From: Nomia melanderi
Taxonomy: Eukaryota; Arthropoda; Insecta; Hymenoptera; Halictidae
Direction of reading: 5' to 3'
NCBI RefSeq assembly: GCF_051020985.1
Contig: NC_135010.1
Coordinates: 7,438,001-7,502,000, forward strand
Length of the DNA: 64,000 nucleotides
Under the pieces are notes generated by a model that was not told the DNA's origin, ran no database searches, and worked only from the letters and a program-made list of their open reading frames with translations. Shown piece after piece: positions 12,111-24,432 of the stretch (position 1 is the first letter of the stretch; the number at the start of each line of letters is the position of its first letter). A program made the position numbers and the translations under genes.

Positions 12111-14399
12111 GTTGCAACGGTTTTGCATTGACCTTCGTGTACGATATGAAATTTCTGAAATAATTAAGATACTACATGAAGTGAATTTGATGTAAATTCG
12201 CTGTTAAAGTTGATTGAAAATGTTTGTACAATACAGCCTGACATACTTACTAAAACTTGTTGAAGAGAAATTCCGATACTAGCACATACAATATGCTAAA
12301 CATGTAATACCGGGTTGCTAGGATATACCGTCTATCTTATAAAAGGCAATATGTTAATAGAACAGCATTCTACCAAGCACCTCAATCATTGTACAACCCG
12401 TTCAGTTCACAACATCGAATCAATTATAATTATACCCTCCAATCCTTCAACCGTACAGCTATCTTAATTAACTTTATACTTAATACCTTTCAAGTTATCC
12501 CTCACATTTTACAGCTAATAGTACTTCACTAATAATACCCTTCGGCGATAATAAAACAGAAAAAGTAATTCCTAATGTCCATTATTTCACATCGACACAG
12601 ATATAACAACTGAACAATACATAGATACAATGTATTCGAAGAATACAATCCTCAGCCATTCGGATGATTTAAATCGTAAGCTGTTTGAACTGCTTTATGC
12701 GCAACGATACGTTCACCTGAATTTAGCTGTCACAGTTCACAATGGATACGGTTTCAGAAAAGAGTACAATGGCAGAGTATTCCCTGACGCGAAACAAATA
12801 GCGGCATTACTTATTCCTTTAGCACGTACGTACCACAAGCGCGAGGATATCGTTCGACGAGCTTCAGGACGACGACATTTTTATTACGCGAAATATGTAA
12901 AACCGTCACGTCTCGCGCGACTCGCGCTCAAACTATCCTGCCGGTATCCCATAACGTCACTTTCGTCCATTAAAGGAACGAACCTATCGATTCTCGATAA
13001 CGTATTCCCCGTCCGGGTAATTTGTTATTCATATCCACCGCGAGATGAGAAGCTGCCACCCCCCGAGTGCTCGTAATTTAATACATCGTTCGCCGTAGAA
13101 AAAAAGAGGAGCCGAGTGAAATTCTGCGCGACGAACGGGACACGGAAGCTACCACTCGACGTGGATCGGAGTATACGATCGACAACCCCCGCTCTACGCT
13201 TCATTTACAACGCGTCCGCGTGCAAGAATGGAATACGTAGATTTTATTTGGTACTCTTAATTCCTTCGGAGGGGATTTCCTTTTGTGAACGAACAAAGAT
13301 AAATTTAATTCCCGTTTGACCGAGGCAGTTGTGAAAAAGATCAAGGAGAGCAAGTTTGATGGACTTTAATGTTGAAGTCAAATCAAATGTACATGTAACG
13401 CGATAGTATCTTTGAAGAGGCAAAGGATGAAGGTAGAGGTGCAAGAGGTAAACATGGGACGTTTTGATGAGACATTGGTTTCGAGTACTGGGAATATTGT
13501 TTGAAACAGTTTAAAATAGTAATTCGATGTATAAACTGAAATATATTACAGGAATAATTTTTAAGTTTTGTAATTCTTTTTATTAAGGGGATAGTATTTG
13601 GAATAATAAAAGAGTATGCTGAATTAAATTACATTTCAATTGATGAAATAATGTTCAAATTTTTTAAATTTCTTTAAAATAAAGAAAAATGTTTAGTTGA
13701 ATATTTTCTCCAGTTGAAGGGGATGAACAGAAATTGCATTTAGATTTAAGACACAGTGAAGAAAGCAGTAATGTTCAGGCTTAAGGAAAGTAACGTTTAA
13801 CAACATTTTTCTTCGCAATTGGCCGAGCAGCAACAAGGTTGCATTTTTTTCACTTGCACCACATACAGTGCAACTTCTGGGAAAGTGTTCTGGTTTCAAA
13901 GGGTCGGCCCTACTATCGCCATCCAGCGTAAAGCCTGAAGTTCTCGTAGATGTAGGTAGTTACTAGAGCTCGTAACAACCTCTGTTCGTGCTTTCTGGAA
14001 CGTGTGCATACTGCAAGTGCTTCGCACAAATCAACACTACTTTCGGAGGGTGTTTTATGCTCTGGAGGGTTGATTGTGTGCCGCTCATTCTTGCGCCAGA
14101 AAGACTCCGTGAAGTTTCCACGAAATATAAAAATGGGAGAAGAAACCTGCCAACTAAAAAATTCAAAAACATTTTTCTTTAGTAAATTAAAAATATTTAC
14201 TGTTTCTTTATAAATATCCCTTGTATGCTTAGAAAAATCTCTTTTAATTTTCATACTTTCTCTCATATATAGAGAACCATTAAAAATCCACAATTAAATA
14301 TTTAATAATGCAAACAAAATGTCTAAGCCAAAAGTATCTACTTATAAATTAAAAACCAAGAAACTTTAATTCTCCACTTTCCAATCAAACAAAACTTTA
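12111..14399. other. Unique DNA, no gene recognised
   Basis: Mostly AT-rich. A 148-codon plus frame (12630-13076) lacks any recognised motif. Small CpG-rich patches occur near 12830-13200. Confidence 0.5.
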
Positions 14400-14403
14400 T
14401 TAA

Positions 14404-14637
14404 CACGTTGAATGCCATGGGGGTCACCGGTGACCCCCAAACAAATTACTATAGTTCATTTAATGGAAAGACGATTATTTGACAATATTTCTATATTATA
14501 AACAATACTACCGAATGCGGTGACATTGAGCAAGATCAGCGTGCAACAATAATAACGCAATTCAATGAAATGATTTAATATTATATTTCTTCCATTTTGT
14601 GCATTTTGTTCTACGAAATCGTGCGGCGTTCAACGTG
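14404..14637. mobile_element. TTAA-flanked MITE, family C
   Basis: A 234-base element between TTAA (14400) and TTAG (14638, a decayed TTAA). The left end is CACGTTGAATGCC and the right end in reverse complement is CACGTTGAACGCC. A 20-base perfect palindrome sits 15 bases inside the left end. The internal segment 14470-14600 is shared with a relic near 58.6 kb. The family recurs in reverse orientation at 35285-35502. Confidence 0.88.
14419..14438. repeat. 20-bp perfect palindrome in family C MITE
   Basis: GGGGGTCACC followed by its exact complement GGTGACCCCC. It contains GGTCA and TGACC as an inverted repeat with a 4-base spacer. The related element at 35285-35502 keeps GGTCACCGATGA at the same place, so the site is part of the family. 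Confidence 0.9.
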
Positions 14638-14641
14638 TTAG

Positions 14642-15213
14642 AAATAAAATCACTAAATCCAATAACAATATCTTTCCAATTGCCAAGGAGCTAGACCTCC
14701 AATTCGCAAGTGAGAAACTTCGAACAAATTCGAAGCTATCGATAACAGGCTAAGTCTTTCAACGTTTCTGCCATAACCACCTTCACCAACGGACCATAAA
14801 GGATTAATGGACCCAGCATAGTTCCCATATCCACGTGTGCGAGCCACGTGAAAGTGGTTCCTCGCATTTCTCAGGTGGCGGAATAGCGAAGGGGAGAAAG
14901 GATTGGACTAGAGCAAGCCTCGTTCCGTACGAGGGAGGGCTCCTTCGGTCGAGAAGTGGAAAAGTAAAAGGCAGAGCAGTCGCAGCTGCACGCAGGAATC
15001 ACAATTGGCCCCGCGGTCCCGGCGGCGACTTCCATAATCCGACACTAACTGGCCCGGATTTAACGCGGGACAAAGCGCCCGTAACTCGAGCTGTCAGGAA
15101 ATCTCGCAATTCCGCGACACCGTCCCTTGGTCTCTCCGCTCTCAATCTCTCCTCTCTTTGCTTGATAGCGGAGAAGAAACGAAGCTATTCCGCGTGCGCG
15201 CGCGCGCGCGCTT
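14642..15213. other. Unique DNA, moderately CpG-rich
   Basis: A 138-codon plus frame at 14835-15251 has no recognisable domain and runs into a GC repeat and a MITE end, so it is treated as chance. A GC dinucleotide run occupies about 15192-15210. Confidence 0.45.
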
Positions 15214-15217
15214 TTAA

Positions 15218-15428
15218 CACTAACCGTACCTCGGCACTTTTCCTGCCGTAACCAGTGAAATAATTTAAAATGAAGACAGACAAGTTAGGTGATAAATGTT
15301 CTGTAGGGAGAACAGGACAAAGAAAGAGCAAGATTCGGAAAACTGAGTAATCGACAATGTGGGAACTGATATTAATGTTGCACGAAAAGAAAGATGGAAT
15401 TTTATATCCGGTCATTCGACGGTTAGTG
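15218..15428. mobile_element. TTAA-flanked MITE, family D
   Basis: A 211-base element between TTAA at 15214 and TTAA at 15429. Its ends are CACTAACCGT in inverted orientation (10 exact bases). The right-hand TTAA is shared with the next element, with no spacer. It has no coding capacity. Confidence 0.85.
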
Positions 15429-15432
15429 TTAA

Positions 15433-15701
15433 GGCTAACTACTAGACGAGTCAAAGTTACTGATCGTTGATGTCTTCTTTTTGCAATTATTAAAAAGATA
15501 ACAGATGTTTCTTTGAGAAATTATTGAAAATGTATTAGTTGAAATCATTAATATTATATTTTTAATATTTTAATAATAAAATTATTGATTCAGCAATACA
15601 GAAACTGAATTGTGAATTAATTACAGTCTCAGTAGATGCACTTGTGGAATTTTTATAGGGAAGTTTCAAAAAGTAAATTTAACTGCTCGGTCTTTTTAGT
15701 G
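15433..15701. mobile_element. TTAA-flanked MITE, family A, divergent
   Basis: A 269-base element between the shared TTAA at 15429 and TTAA at 15702. The left part keeps CTAGACGAGTCAAAG, as in the copy at 61960. The right end CTGCTCGGTCTTTTTAGTG matches other family A right ends such as CTGCTCAGTGATTCTAGTG at 33.3 kb. The extreme left TIR has decayed. Confidence 0.82.
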
Positions 15702-15802
15702 TTAACAGTGGTGCAAAAATTTTCGATGTTTTGCGTAGCACTTATTCTTTTGTAACAAAGAAAAATGGGACAATTATTAATTATCCGATATTATGATATT
15801 AA

Positions 15803-16031
15803 CCCTTTGCAATCGAGAGGTTGTTTCCAATTAAGATTGGATATAGTGAAATGATGAAGTTTGATATGTAATATTAAACAATATTAATAGTATAGTTTTA
15901 GTAATTAATGATACATAATATATTGAATATTACTCAATTTTATATAATGCATCAACGTGTGAAATATTCAAATAATTATATATATATATATTTTGGTAGA
16001 AATATTTAATATTTTCCTGTTACGAAATGGA

Positions 16032-16101
<70 letters not shown>

Positions 16102-16140
16102 TATATACTATTCTACCAAAATCCTTTCGACTGCAAAGGG
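15803..16140. mobile_element. TTAA-flanked MITE, family B
   Basis: A 338-base element between TTAA at 15799 and TTAA at 16141. The left end CCCTTTGCAATCGAGAGG pairs with a right end that reads CCCTTTGCAGTCGAAAGG in reverse complement (16 of 18 match). CCC at the tip is typical of piggyBac ends. It is about 100 bases longer than other family B copies, largely because of the TA microsatellite inside. Confidence 0.9.
16033..16100. repeat. (TA)34 microsatellite
   Basis: An uninterrupted TA run of 68 bases inside the family B element. It can extrude as a cruciform and is likely length-polymorphic. The Tyr-Ile frames it creates on both strands are artefacts. Confidence 0.97.
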
Positions 16141-16144
16141 TTAA

Positions 16145-19100
16145 ATGCTTACGTATTTTCAAGCAATTCGTGATAAAGATTTTTACATATCAAACTTTGC
16201 TAACTTCATTTCCTTTTCCCCGTGCACAGCTTTTCTTACGTACAGTGACGAGAGCTTATGAATTTCAAAATTCAGCCCGAATGAGAATCTTTTAAACTTC
16301 TAAAATCTCCTCTTATAAGAAACTAAATTATGCATCGAGGTTTTAAATCCTAGAAGTAGAAAATCCTATACGAATTTTTCGTTATTTGAATAGTTAAATT
16401 ATTCAGTCTCAACTTTCATGCTTAGATAGTAGACTTTCGAGAATGTTTTGCTAAATATAAATGATTTTAATTTAACGTTGTTTAACCTGTGGCTCCGACG
16501 AGCATCGTCGTTTTAAGGTTCTAAGGTTCGACGGTAGGAAAAATCGACACTTCCCTCTTTCTACCCTTTCACCCCTTTTTTCTCTCGGCGTTGGCTCGCG
16601 TTACGTTTTAGGTAACGAGACTTTCTCCGCCTGGAAATTGCTCTTTGTCTTCTGGGCACAAGGGTCTCGGTGAATAGCGATACTTTTATAACGAGATCCT
16701 CTGCGTTATTATAGTCCGCGTAAGGAGACTTCAAATACTTGCTGGTTGATGGTTCGAGTGTCATTCGGCGGAATGCGGATTTCGGCCTTTTACGGTGAAT
16801 GTGAAACGCGCGGTACGGTGTTAATGGCTTTTACGAGATACCTTGATAAAGCCTTCATCCTGTTTTACGACTTTCAGCTGATACCTCAGCCCTTCGCTAA
16901 GTTTAAATGTTTGTGGATAAATTGGATTAAAGTTTTATTCTAAAGAAAATATTGGAAACTATATTAATTTAATTGTCGTAACAAGAAAAAACGAAATGGA
17001 AACATTGTCGGAAAGTTACAGAAATTTATTTCAATCCGCACCTTTTGTAAAGTCTTTTGTAAATGATCATCGATTATTTCGTCAAGACATTCACTTCTGT
17101 AGATACAAACTGATAAACGTTATGATTCCGAAAAAGTTCATTCACTTTCATCTGTGTCTAAATTCAATACTTCACTTCTTTGTTCGCGGCAGTAAATAAA
17201 TCGAGAAGTTCATATAGCGTGCAGTTTGTCGGAACACAAGAATCATAATACATAAAACTGGTTCGTAATTAAGTGAACGTAATTGGCGTCTCGCAAACAG
17301 CGGCGCAATCAAAGAGGACGATTCTACGTGAAAAAATGAGTAAAACGAAGACGAATTCTCATCGTCTCGGTTCATTATTTCACGTACCAATGAAAGAGTC
17401 AATAAAATCCATTTTTAGAGCGATTCTTCTCGCTCCGGGTTTTCGTTTATTAAACTAACTTCTTTCAAGCCCCGGCGACCGTTCCCCCGGAACATTAATT
17501 TTCGTTCAGCACGGGTATTTAACGAAACTAAATCCCCGCGATATCGATTTCCGATTTCGTTCATGGCGACGAAGTTCTGAAGGAATCTCGGTAGTAAATA
17601 GATGCTTCCGTGCCATTATTTCCGCCGGCGGAATTGCAGATTTAGCTTCGCGTCCGGAGTGCACTTCTAGCGAAACATCATCGATGGAACGGTCCTGTTT
17701 ATTTCTCCTGGAGCCGCCGCGCGCTGTGCGTCAATGCGGCCCCGCGTATGCACTCTTCCATTTCCAGCGAGCGAAGACAGAATTGGCACGAAGTGTTTTC
17801 GAATTTATTATTAAGCTGTCGGAGTCATACAGACGTTTCCAATATCTTCATGGATTCCCTGCTATTTCTGGAGATACGCCACTGAGAAGACGCATCGTCA
17901 AAGAAACTACGACCGAAATTAAACCTTGGCGCTCGACAGTATTTGTCGTTATAAATATTCATTGTTTTCACGGGAAATATCGGTGACACCTCTTGAAACT
18001 GACGTAAAAAGAAATTTTTGCAGGAACGGAAATGTCTCAGTGTATTCGTCGATACGTTATAATAAATTTCAATATTGAATTTAATAATTATGTAATTTGT
18101 AAAGTGTTAAATTTATGGTATAGATAAGTTATATAGATAAGTATATAGATAAGTTTTAGAACTTTATGGTATAATTTAAATTATGAGTGGGTAAGTTAAA
18201 TGTAGGTGAATAGATAGTATGGATTAATGGATTATCGATACCTAAGTTTACTTTTGGTACGTGGACTTGGAGAAAATTATGATGTAGATTGAGGTCATAA
18301 TTTAGGATCTTCCTGAATTTAATTTTATGAAGTTAATCTTTCGAGGTTCGCTTTTATTTACACATAGAAATTTAATATTACTATACGTCTCTTCTACCAA
18401 ATCACAAATTATTTACCTGAATCATAAACATTACATCGTACACCGTAAACGTTCGAAATATAAATAAATAATAAATTACAAATACCTAAATTCGTAAATC
18501 TTATTACGTGCAAACAGTAAATTATGAACCTGGCAGCGTTCGCAGTATAAAGTCCCCCCAAATAAAACGAACTCCACAATATCTCAATTCGCGCAGCCAC
18601 GAACGTAACATCATTTCCAATTTCGAAATTCCAACAGCTCCATACAATTCCAATTTCCCGAAAACAACGCAACACCCTCAATCACCGTTTCGAAATCCGA
18701 CGTCAATAAACTCGACAAGCATTCACCCGCGCTATCTCTGGAACTCGCACCCCTTTCCAGCCACGCAACCCAAGAAAGTATCAATCTCCCAATTCCATCA
18801 GAAGTTCTCGCGTTAGCGGCGAACCCAGTCCGCCAGCCATTTCCTTGAACAGAGATTCACCGTTGTTTGGGAAGAGCGTGTCTCGTTAAGGGACTTCCTA
18901 TCTAGGCCGGCGCTTTATCCGCGGCAAGAAACAAACAGGGTTAATGTATCCTCGCCACGGAGGAAGAAACACGGAAAAGGGAGCAACAGAAGCAGCAGCA
19001 GCAGCAGCTCAGAAGGTGGAAAGGAATTTCCGCGGGCGAGAAACGTTTTCCACCCGCGGGAAAAGTTTCCCTCCGGGCGGCCACCTTTCCGGCTCTCGCC

Positions 19101-20288
19101 CCTAGCGCCATCCGCCGCGTTTATCGCTTTATGAGAAAAGTGAAGGGGGTGGTCGGCGGGGGTGGTTTCACGAGTAGCACTCTCCGGAGCCGCTGGAAGG
19201 GAAAAGAAATGAAATTTTTCTTTGACCATGCCTCGGGACGCGTCTTTTCTTCTCGCCTGTCCGAACGCGCACGGTCCTCTTCAACCCCTGTCGACCACCT
19301 TCCCACCGCGTCTTCCCCGCCGCGGACAAGGAAAAGAGACATTTCCCTGGTCTCCCTGGTAATTGGAAGAATTACAAGTGACGTTCCTCTTGTTCCAACG
19401 CGCTGCTTCCTCTTCTCATCTAATTATAGCGCGATTCTTCCGTGAACTTGAGGATCCTCTTCCGCGATCCTCTTTGTCTTCCACGTTCGCAGGGTAGCTA
19501 TAGACGTTGCGGGCGAGCCGGAAAACCAGGTGGCACGCTTTATGCGACATAAAATAGGAATTTTCTCCTCGTGAAAGGTCCTCCAGCCCCCGATGATGAA
19601 AGCCTCGCGGCCTCTCCTGCAAACCTCCGGCTTCGCTCGGTCTATCAGTCTTTCCGGGTGGCCTTTATAAAGAGGATAGGCACCCGCGCTCTCTCGCGGA
19701 GTGTTTGCTCCCGGCCAGTGTCAATGTTTGCTCGTCTTCGTTGAACGTCCACCTGCCGAAATTAGCAAGTCGAATCAAGGAACGTTTTCTCTTGGCCTGA
19801 TACTTGATTCCCGGTGATTTGACCGGAGCCAGGGGTTGCCCTCGGGGAGGATGAAAGGGCGATCAGCTTCGTCCTGTAGCGTAGCCGATTTTTATGAGGA
19901 TTTTCCGTGCCCTTTGAGCCTGGTCTAACGAGACAATTTTCTCGCGATTGTATTTTCACCCGTGTCTGTCAACCCCTGCAGAGGGAGGTTTTTCTTTTCG
20001 GAGTTAACTCGCGCCGTTTAGGATTCAGTGATTGTTCGGCTTTGATTAACTTTTCTTGTGGCCTTTGTAGGGTCGGAGGACATTTTTCAGTATACCCTGT
20101 GATCCTCGTAATCTGGTGTATATTTTATTTATAGGAAACTTGTATTCTCATTTCTTTAGGCTTGATTTTCAAATCAAAAGTCATCCAAATATTAATGTCG
20201 AGATACCAAATTATATAACGAAAGAATAAAATACACTAAGGTTTATTGAAAGCTGGAACTAATCGAAAGAACTTGTACATATGTCAAT
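16145..20288. other. Unique DNA, no gene recognised
   Basis: Mixed composition. CpG-rich parts lie at 16490-16800, 17450-17760 and 18700-19800. (AGC)6 occurs at 18991-19008. A TATAAA at 19666-19671 precedes a CpG-rich stretch, but no initiator or reading frame supports a promoter. Positions 18115-18160 hold a short ATAGATAAGT repeat. A 100-codon plus frame at 17684-17986 has no recognised motif. Confidence 0.5.
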
Positions 20289-20572
20289 AATATAAAAACA
20301 TTTCCTAGATACTGCAATTAAAAACTACATCAAACATCGCTGTATATTTCAATTTATTACAAGTTTATATAAATCAATAGAATTACAAAGTACCAATTAA
20401 TTCTCCGACTTCCATCCTGCAACAATGTCTGTTCAAACATGTCGTTCAGAAAGAAAATAATATGTAATAGTATAATAATAATATAAAAACACTTCCTACA
20501 TACTGCAATTAATTCTCAGACTTCCATTTTGCAACAATGTCTGTTCGAACATGTCGTTCAGAAAGAAAATTG
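20289..20572. repeat. Local duplication with internal indel
   Basis: The word AATTAATTCTCCGACTTCCA begins at 20396. The segment it starts (20396-20459) recurs at 20508-20571 with about five mismatches in 64 bases. The preceding segment (AATATAAAAACATTTCCTAGATACTGCAATTA, from 20288) also recurs near 20480. The first copy carries roughly 75 extra bases between the two parts, so the second copy has lost them or the first gained them. Confidence 0.85.
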
Positions 20573-20832
20573 AACCATGAACCACTGTATGTTGCAGATC
20601 GTAGCAAGTTTATCGTATGCAATCGATTGATCCTGGCGGTATATGAGAGTAATAGTCGGTAAACCGGCACATCGTAAATCTTTCCGCGATCTTTAATTAC
20701 TTTCCTGTCGGGGTAAGGGCGCGGCTGTTTGTCAGTGTCGGACTCGTATTCGTGAAACTGGCTTAATTGGTTGTTCGACGGCGGACGTGCGGTAATCGGT
20801 GATTCTATCGTGCCTCGGCGAGAATTCGGCAT
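20509..20832 (-). CDS. Possible exon or small ORF (weak)
   Basis: I do not recognise this frame. It has 107 codons from an ATG at 20832 and is rich in charged residues in its first half (for example YESDTDKQPRPYPDRKVIKD). There is no signal peptide, membrane segment or known motif. The only support is an open frame in a stretch with many CpG-containing codons. Its last 21 codons lie in a local duplication. The other copy, read in the same frame, carries TGA where this one has CGA, so the two copies differ in coding potential. No clear TATA box, donor or acceptor decides the ends. It may well be a chance frame. Confidence 0.15.
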   Translation of the reverse strand: MPNSRRGTIESPITARPPSNNQLSQFHEYESDTDKQPRPYPDRKVIKDRGKIYDVPVYRLLLSYTARINRLHTINLLRSATYSGSWFNFLSERHVRTDIVAKWKSEN

Positions 20833-22763
20833 TTTATTTTTCTTCCGGTCGCATCGGATTGCGTTTACCAGTGGCGTACAGCGCGAACAAAGCCATTCTG
20901 ATACTTTTATGTAGGTAATAATGAGACGGGTCCCGAGCTCTTATTACATTTGAATTTGCATTTTTATGCTCCAGGGGTGGTTGCAACAAGACGGCGTTCA
21001 TTAAGCTCGTTTCTGCTTCGGAACTGTTCCTGCATTCTTCCCCGACGCGTATTTACTTTGCTTCAGCTGCGGGGATAAAAGTGGCGCGTGTAATTTAAAA
21101 AAAAATTATGCAATTACGAGCCCTTCTGTGAATAATTACCCTTACAGCCAGGGAAAGCTTATCAGTTTATATTCAGTAATTAACGTCCTACTATATGTTA
21201 CTTCTTTTATCGATAATCGGATAATACGAAAGTTTCATATTCTTTTATATATATTTCCTTTTTATTAAGCTTGTTGAGAATTTAAACAATGAAGTCCTAA
21301 GATGAGAGAAACGTTGATCATTGTCTTGCCTGCGAAGCTTTAGTTTTGGTTGCTACGTAATTAATGCGGATTTACAAAGTTAATGCTAGGAAGATAGAAC
21401 GCCTATCGTTAGAATTTAAAGGTGGTAAAATGATATTTATCGCGGGAAACTTTCAACCCTTAAGTAATCAAGTAAAGTACGCCATTACTCGGGAAGGTGG
21501 ATCTCACATTCGGCGAGAGTAAATTAACCGTGAGTTATTTGGAAAACGGCGGGACGCGTGAAAACGAAGTATACCGAAGTGCGCCAGACTACCGCGTTAC
21601 TTCGCTAACTTACGTCCCACGGAAAGTTACGTAAGTTATTCTTAAAGTGATTCCGGCGAATCGAATTTTCCGAGGTTTGCTTAAGCAGAATTTACAGATA
21701 TCCCGTGGCACTTTAAGGTTTCCCAGACTCTATAAATAGTATCCCTCACTTTCGAATTTTTTCGAAATGCTATCGACACTTTTATGTATTCAATATTTTT
21801 CAACTTTCTGTTTACCGTTCTTCCTAGAAACTTAATCTTGGCGATTGAAATTAAACCATTCAAACGATACAGGGTCAATTTAGGACAAGGTTTAATGTTC
21901 CAAATAAAATTAAGAAAGAAATTTCAACTAACTCTATTGTTCTAGGATATTTATTAAATGGTTATAATAATAAATAAATATTAATATTACTATTAATAAT
22001 TTAATATAGTAAGTTAGTTACCTTACCATTTTTCATAGTGAGGATATCAAAAACTGATAATTTAAACTTTTATACGAGAAAATTCATAAAATAATTACTC
22101 TTAATTGCTTTTCTTACTGTTACGAGATATAGCAGGGTCACAATTGAGCATTACACTGTAACACTTACATAGTACCGAGATGATACCTATACTTTATAAC
22201 TATTAAATCTTCAATTACGTTATATCATGTAATTATATTGTGTAATGACAAAATCAATTCCTTCCTTGTTCCTTTATCGACATTTAAATATCCAATTACA
22301 GGTATCCTAAGTGACTAGTATAAGTGAACTCGTATATCTCTTTTTTATTTATTCATTTATGTGTTATTATAACCTAATCTACAACATTAATATTTTAATA
22401 ACCAGGTCATAATGCTGAAACATGATGTACCATACAAAACACATCAATTATTTGACTCTTCCTCATAATAAACCATCCAAACAATTAATATTCTATTACA
22501 AATTTTACTTTCAATTACACTATCTACATCAGCTTCATATGTAGCATCAAAATGTATTCCATACACTCGATGATATTCCCCCAATTAATAACCAAAACCC
22601 CAATCATCAATATTAAAACTATCAATTCATACAAGAATCCCTACCGTTGCAGTCTAACAAAACTTCCATACAAGTTACACAGTAAGTGGACACTGGAAAA
22701 CATACAAAATTTTCCTCTGATCTTTTAACCCGTAAAGTGTAACCCACTCCAGTCGCTGTGCCA
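20833..22763. other. Unique DNA, AT-rich, no gene recognised
   Basis: Apart from a hairpin at 21606 nothing stands out. Positions 21890-22720 are very AT-rich. TTAACCCGTAAAGTG at 22727 resembles one end of a TTAA element, but no partner end was found. Confidence 0.5.
21606..21638. repeat. Hairpin with 10-bp perfect arms
   Basis: TAACTTACGT and ACGTAAGTTA flank a 13-base loop. No T-run follows that would suggest a terminator, and no adjacent gene was found. Confidence 0.7.
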
Positions 22764-22777
22764 CCCCCCCCCCCCCC
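22764..22777 (+). repeat. Poly-C run, 14 bases
   Basis: Fourteen consecutive C residues. Length is prone to sequencing and replication error. Confidence 0.9.
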
Positions 22778-23329
22778 ACGAATTCATTTCGAATCCAAAG
22801 AATGCATTCAGAGTGCCTCGATCCTCCTCATAAATCATGCTCCCTCCGGCTACGTGGAAATGGCAGATCGCGTCAAAAGAAAATTCCTCGGATCTTGCAC
22901 GTTTCCGCGAGAACAATACGTTTCAAGTTCCCAGAACCTCCTTTTCACCTGACCGGGGCCAAGCGACTCCTATCTTTCTTTTTTTTTTCATGTTCTCTTC
23001 GTCCGGTTACGCGACAGTCTTACAAAAGACGGACTTATCATCCGCGCGCTGATACCAACCGCCGTTTAAACAACGAAAAGTACAGGTGCTCACCTGTTCC
23101 TCGAGCCCGGCGCAACGGGTGACAAAGGCGGCCGTGTGAACACGACTTCCTCAGTTTCCCAAACGATCGCTGCCCTGCCTCTTCGTTCCTTCGCTATCGT
23201 CGCAAGCTTCGTGATAATATTGTCCTAGGCGTGCGTTCCTCACGCCGCGCAAACATTTGCTGGAGGCTCCAAGCTCGCGTTCATCGAACGGCTCTCTTGT
23301 TTTCTCTTCCTCTTTTTCTTTCTGTTCCC
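22778..23329. other. CpG-rich unique DNA, no gene recognised
   Basis: Overlapping plus frames of 64 to 106 codons occur, none with a recognised motif. The sequence grades into the pyrimidine array that follows. Confidence 0.45.
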
Positions 23330-24140
23330 TTAACCTTATCACTTTTTAGAATTTCTTGCTCCATTTTGCTAGCACCATTCTTCGCTTCATTTTCCCTTCT
23401 TTTTTTTCTAGTGTGCTGTACTTACCACTTACCACTTTTGTCATTTCTTACTGCCTCCTTCTTCTATCACTTGCGACTATTTTCTTTTCTGCTCTAGTTC
23501 CTTCCGTTTTTTATAATTTCTTCTCGCTTTTTATTATTGCTACATTTTTACCAGCTTTTTGTTAGCCTTTCTTATTCTGCTTACTATTTTTCGTCACTTT
23601 TTACTGCCTTTGTCTTCTATTACTTTTGACTACATTTTTCTCTGCTTCAACTTCTTCTATTTACCATTTTTTACAATTTCTTCTTGCGTTTTATTAGTAC
23701 TCTACTTTTACTAACTTTTTTTTATTATTCCTTATTCCGCTTACCATTTTTTGTCTTCGTCTTCTAATACTTTTGACTGTTTTTTTCTCTGCTTTAGTTT
23801 CTTCCATTTACCATGTTTCACAATTTTTCCCTGGCTTTTATTATTGCTACATTTTTACTAACTTTCTCTCTTTTATTCTTTTTAGTCTATTTACCATTTT
23901 TTTCATTTCTCGCTGCTTTTTGTACTACTACCTTTGACTATTTTTTTCTTTTTTAGTTTCTTTCGTTCGCCACTTTTTACCATTCCTCAGCTTTTATTAT
24001 TACTACCTTTCTACCACCTTTTTCCTTGTTTCCCCATTCCATTCTACTCACCATTTTTGACATCTCAGTGCATTTCAGTGCCGGATAGTACTATCTCTTT
24101 AGTATTTTTCCTTTTTTTCACCTTTTCGCTTCTCCCTGTT
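23330..24140 (+). repeat. Pyrimidine-rich degenerate tandem array
   Basis: TTTTATTATTGCTACATTTTTAC and close variants recur near 23528, 23689, 23836 and 23992, spaced 147-161 bases. Between them TTTACCATTTTTT and TTTCTTCCATTTACC also recur. This gives about four to five degenerate units of roughly 150 bases, almost purine-free on the plus strand. Confidence 0.8.
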
Positions 24141-24432
24141 CAGATACAAAGAAGTGGTGTTCTAAGTTACTCAGGGTAACCAATCCTCGGTTCAGCTCCC
24201 TCGCGGCTTATCGCGTATATTATCGGGACATAAGCCAATAAGTCTGTCGCTCGACCCTTGTTGTTAACGACACAGCGCCGCGGGAGGGGGTTTGAACGTT
24301 AATTACGGGCCAATAATCCCGGTTTTCCGGGCATGATAGCTGGGGGTGGAAACCGGGTCTCCTTGGCGACGCGAGAATTAAGAATTAGACACCCGCGCGT
24401 AGAAAAGTGAACGATTAGCTCTGAGGGTGTCT

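Noticed and set aside
12630..13076. A 148-codon plus frame in moderately AT-rich DNA
   Set aside because: No recognised motif, signal peptide or clear exon boundary. Its length is compatible with chance in 64 kb.
15968..16295. Tyr-Ile repeat frames on both strands
   Set aside because: They are the translation of a (TA)34 microsatellite.
19666..19671. TATAAA upstream of CpG-rich DNA as a core promoter
   Set aside because: No initiator at the expected spacing and no reading frame downstream. A single TATAAA is common by chance.
22727..22745. TTAACCCGTAAAGTG as a TTAA-element end
   Set aside because: No inverted partner was found within several hundred bases on either side.
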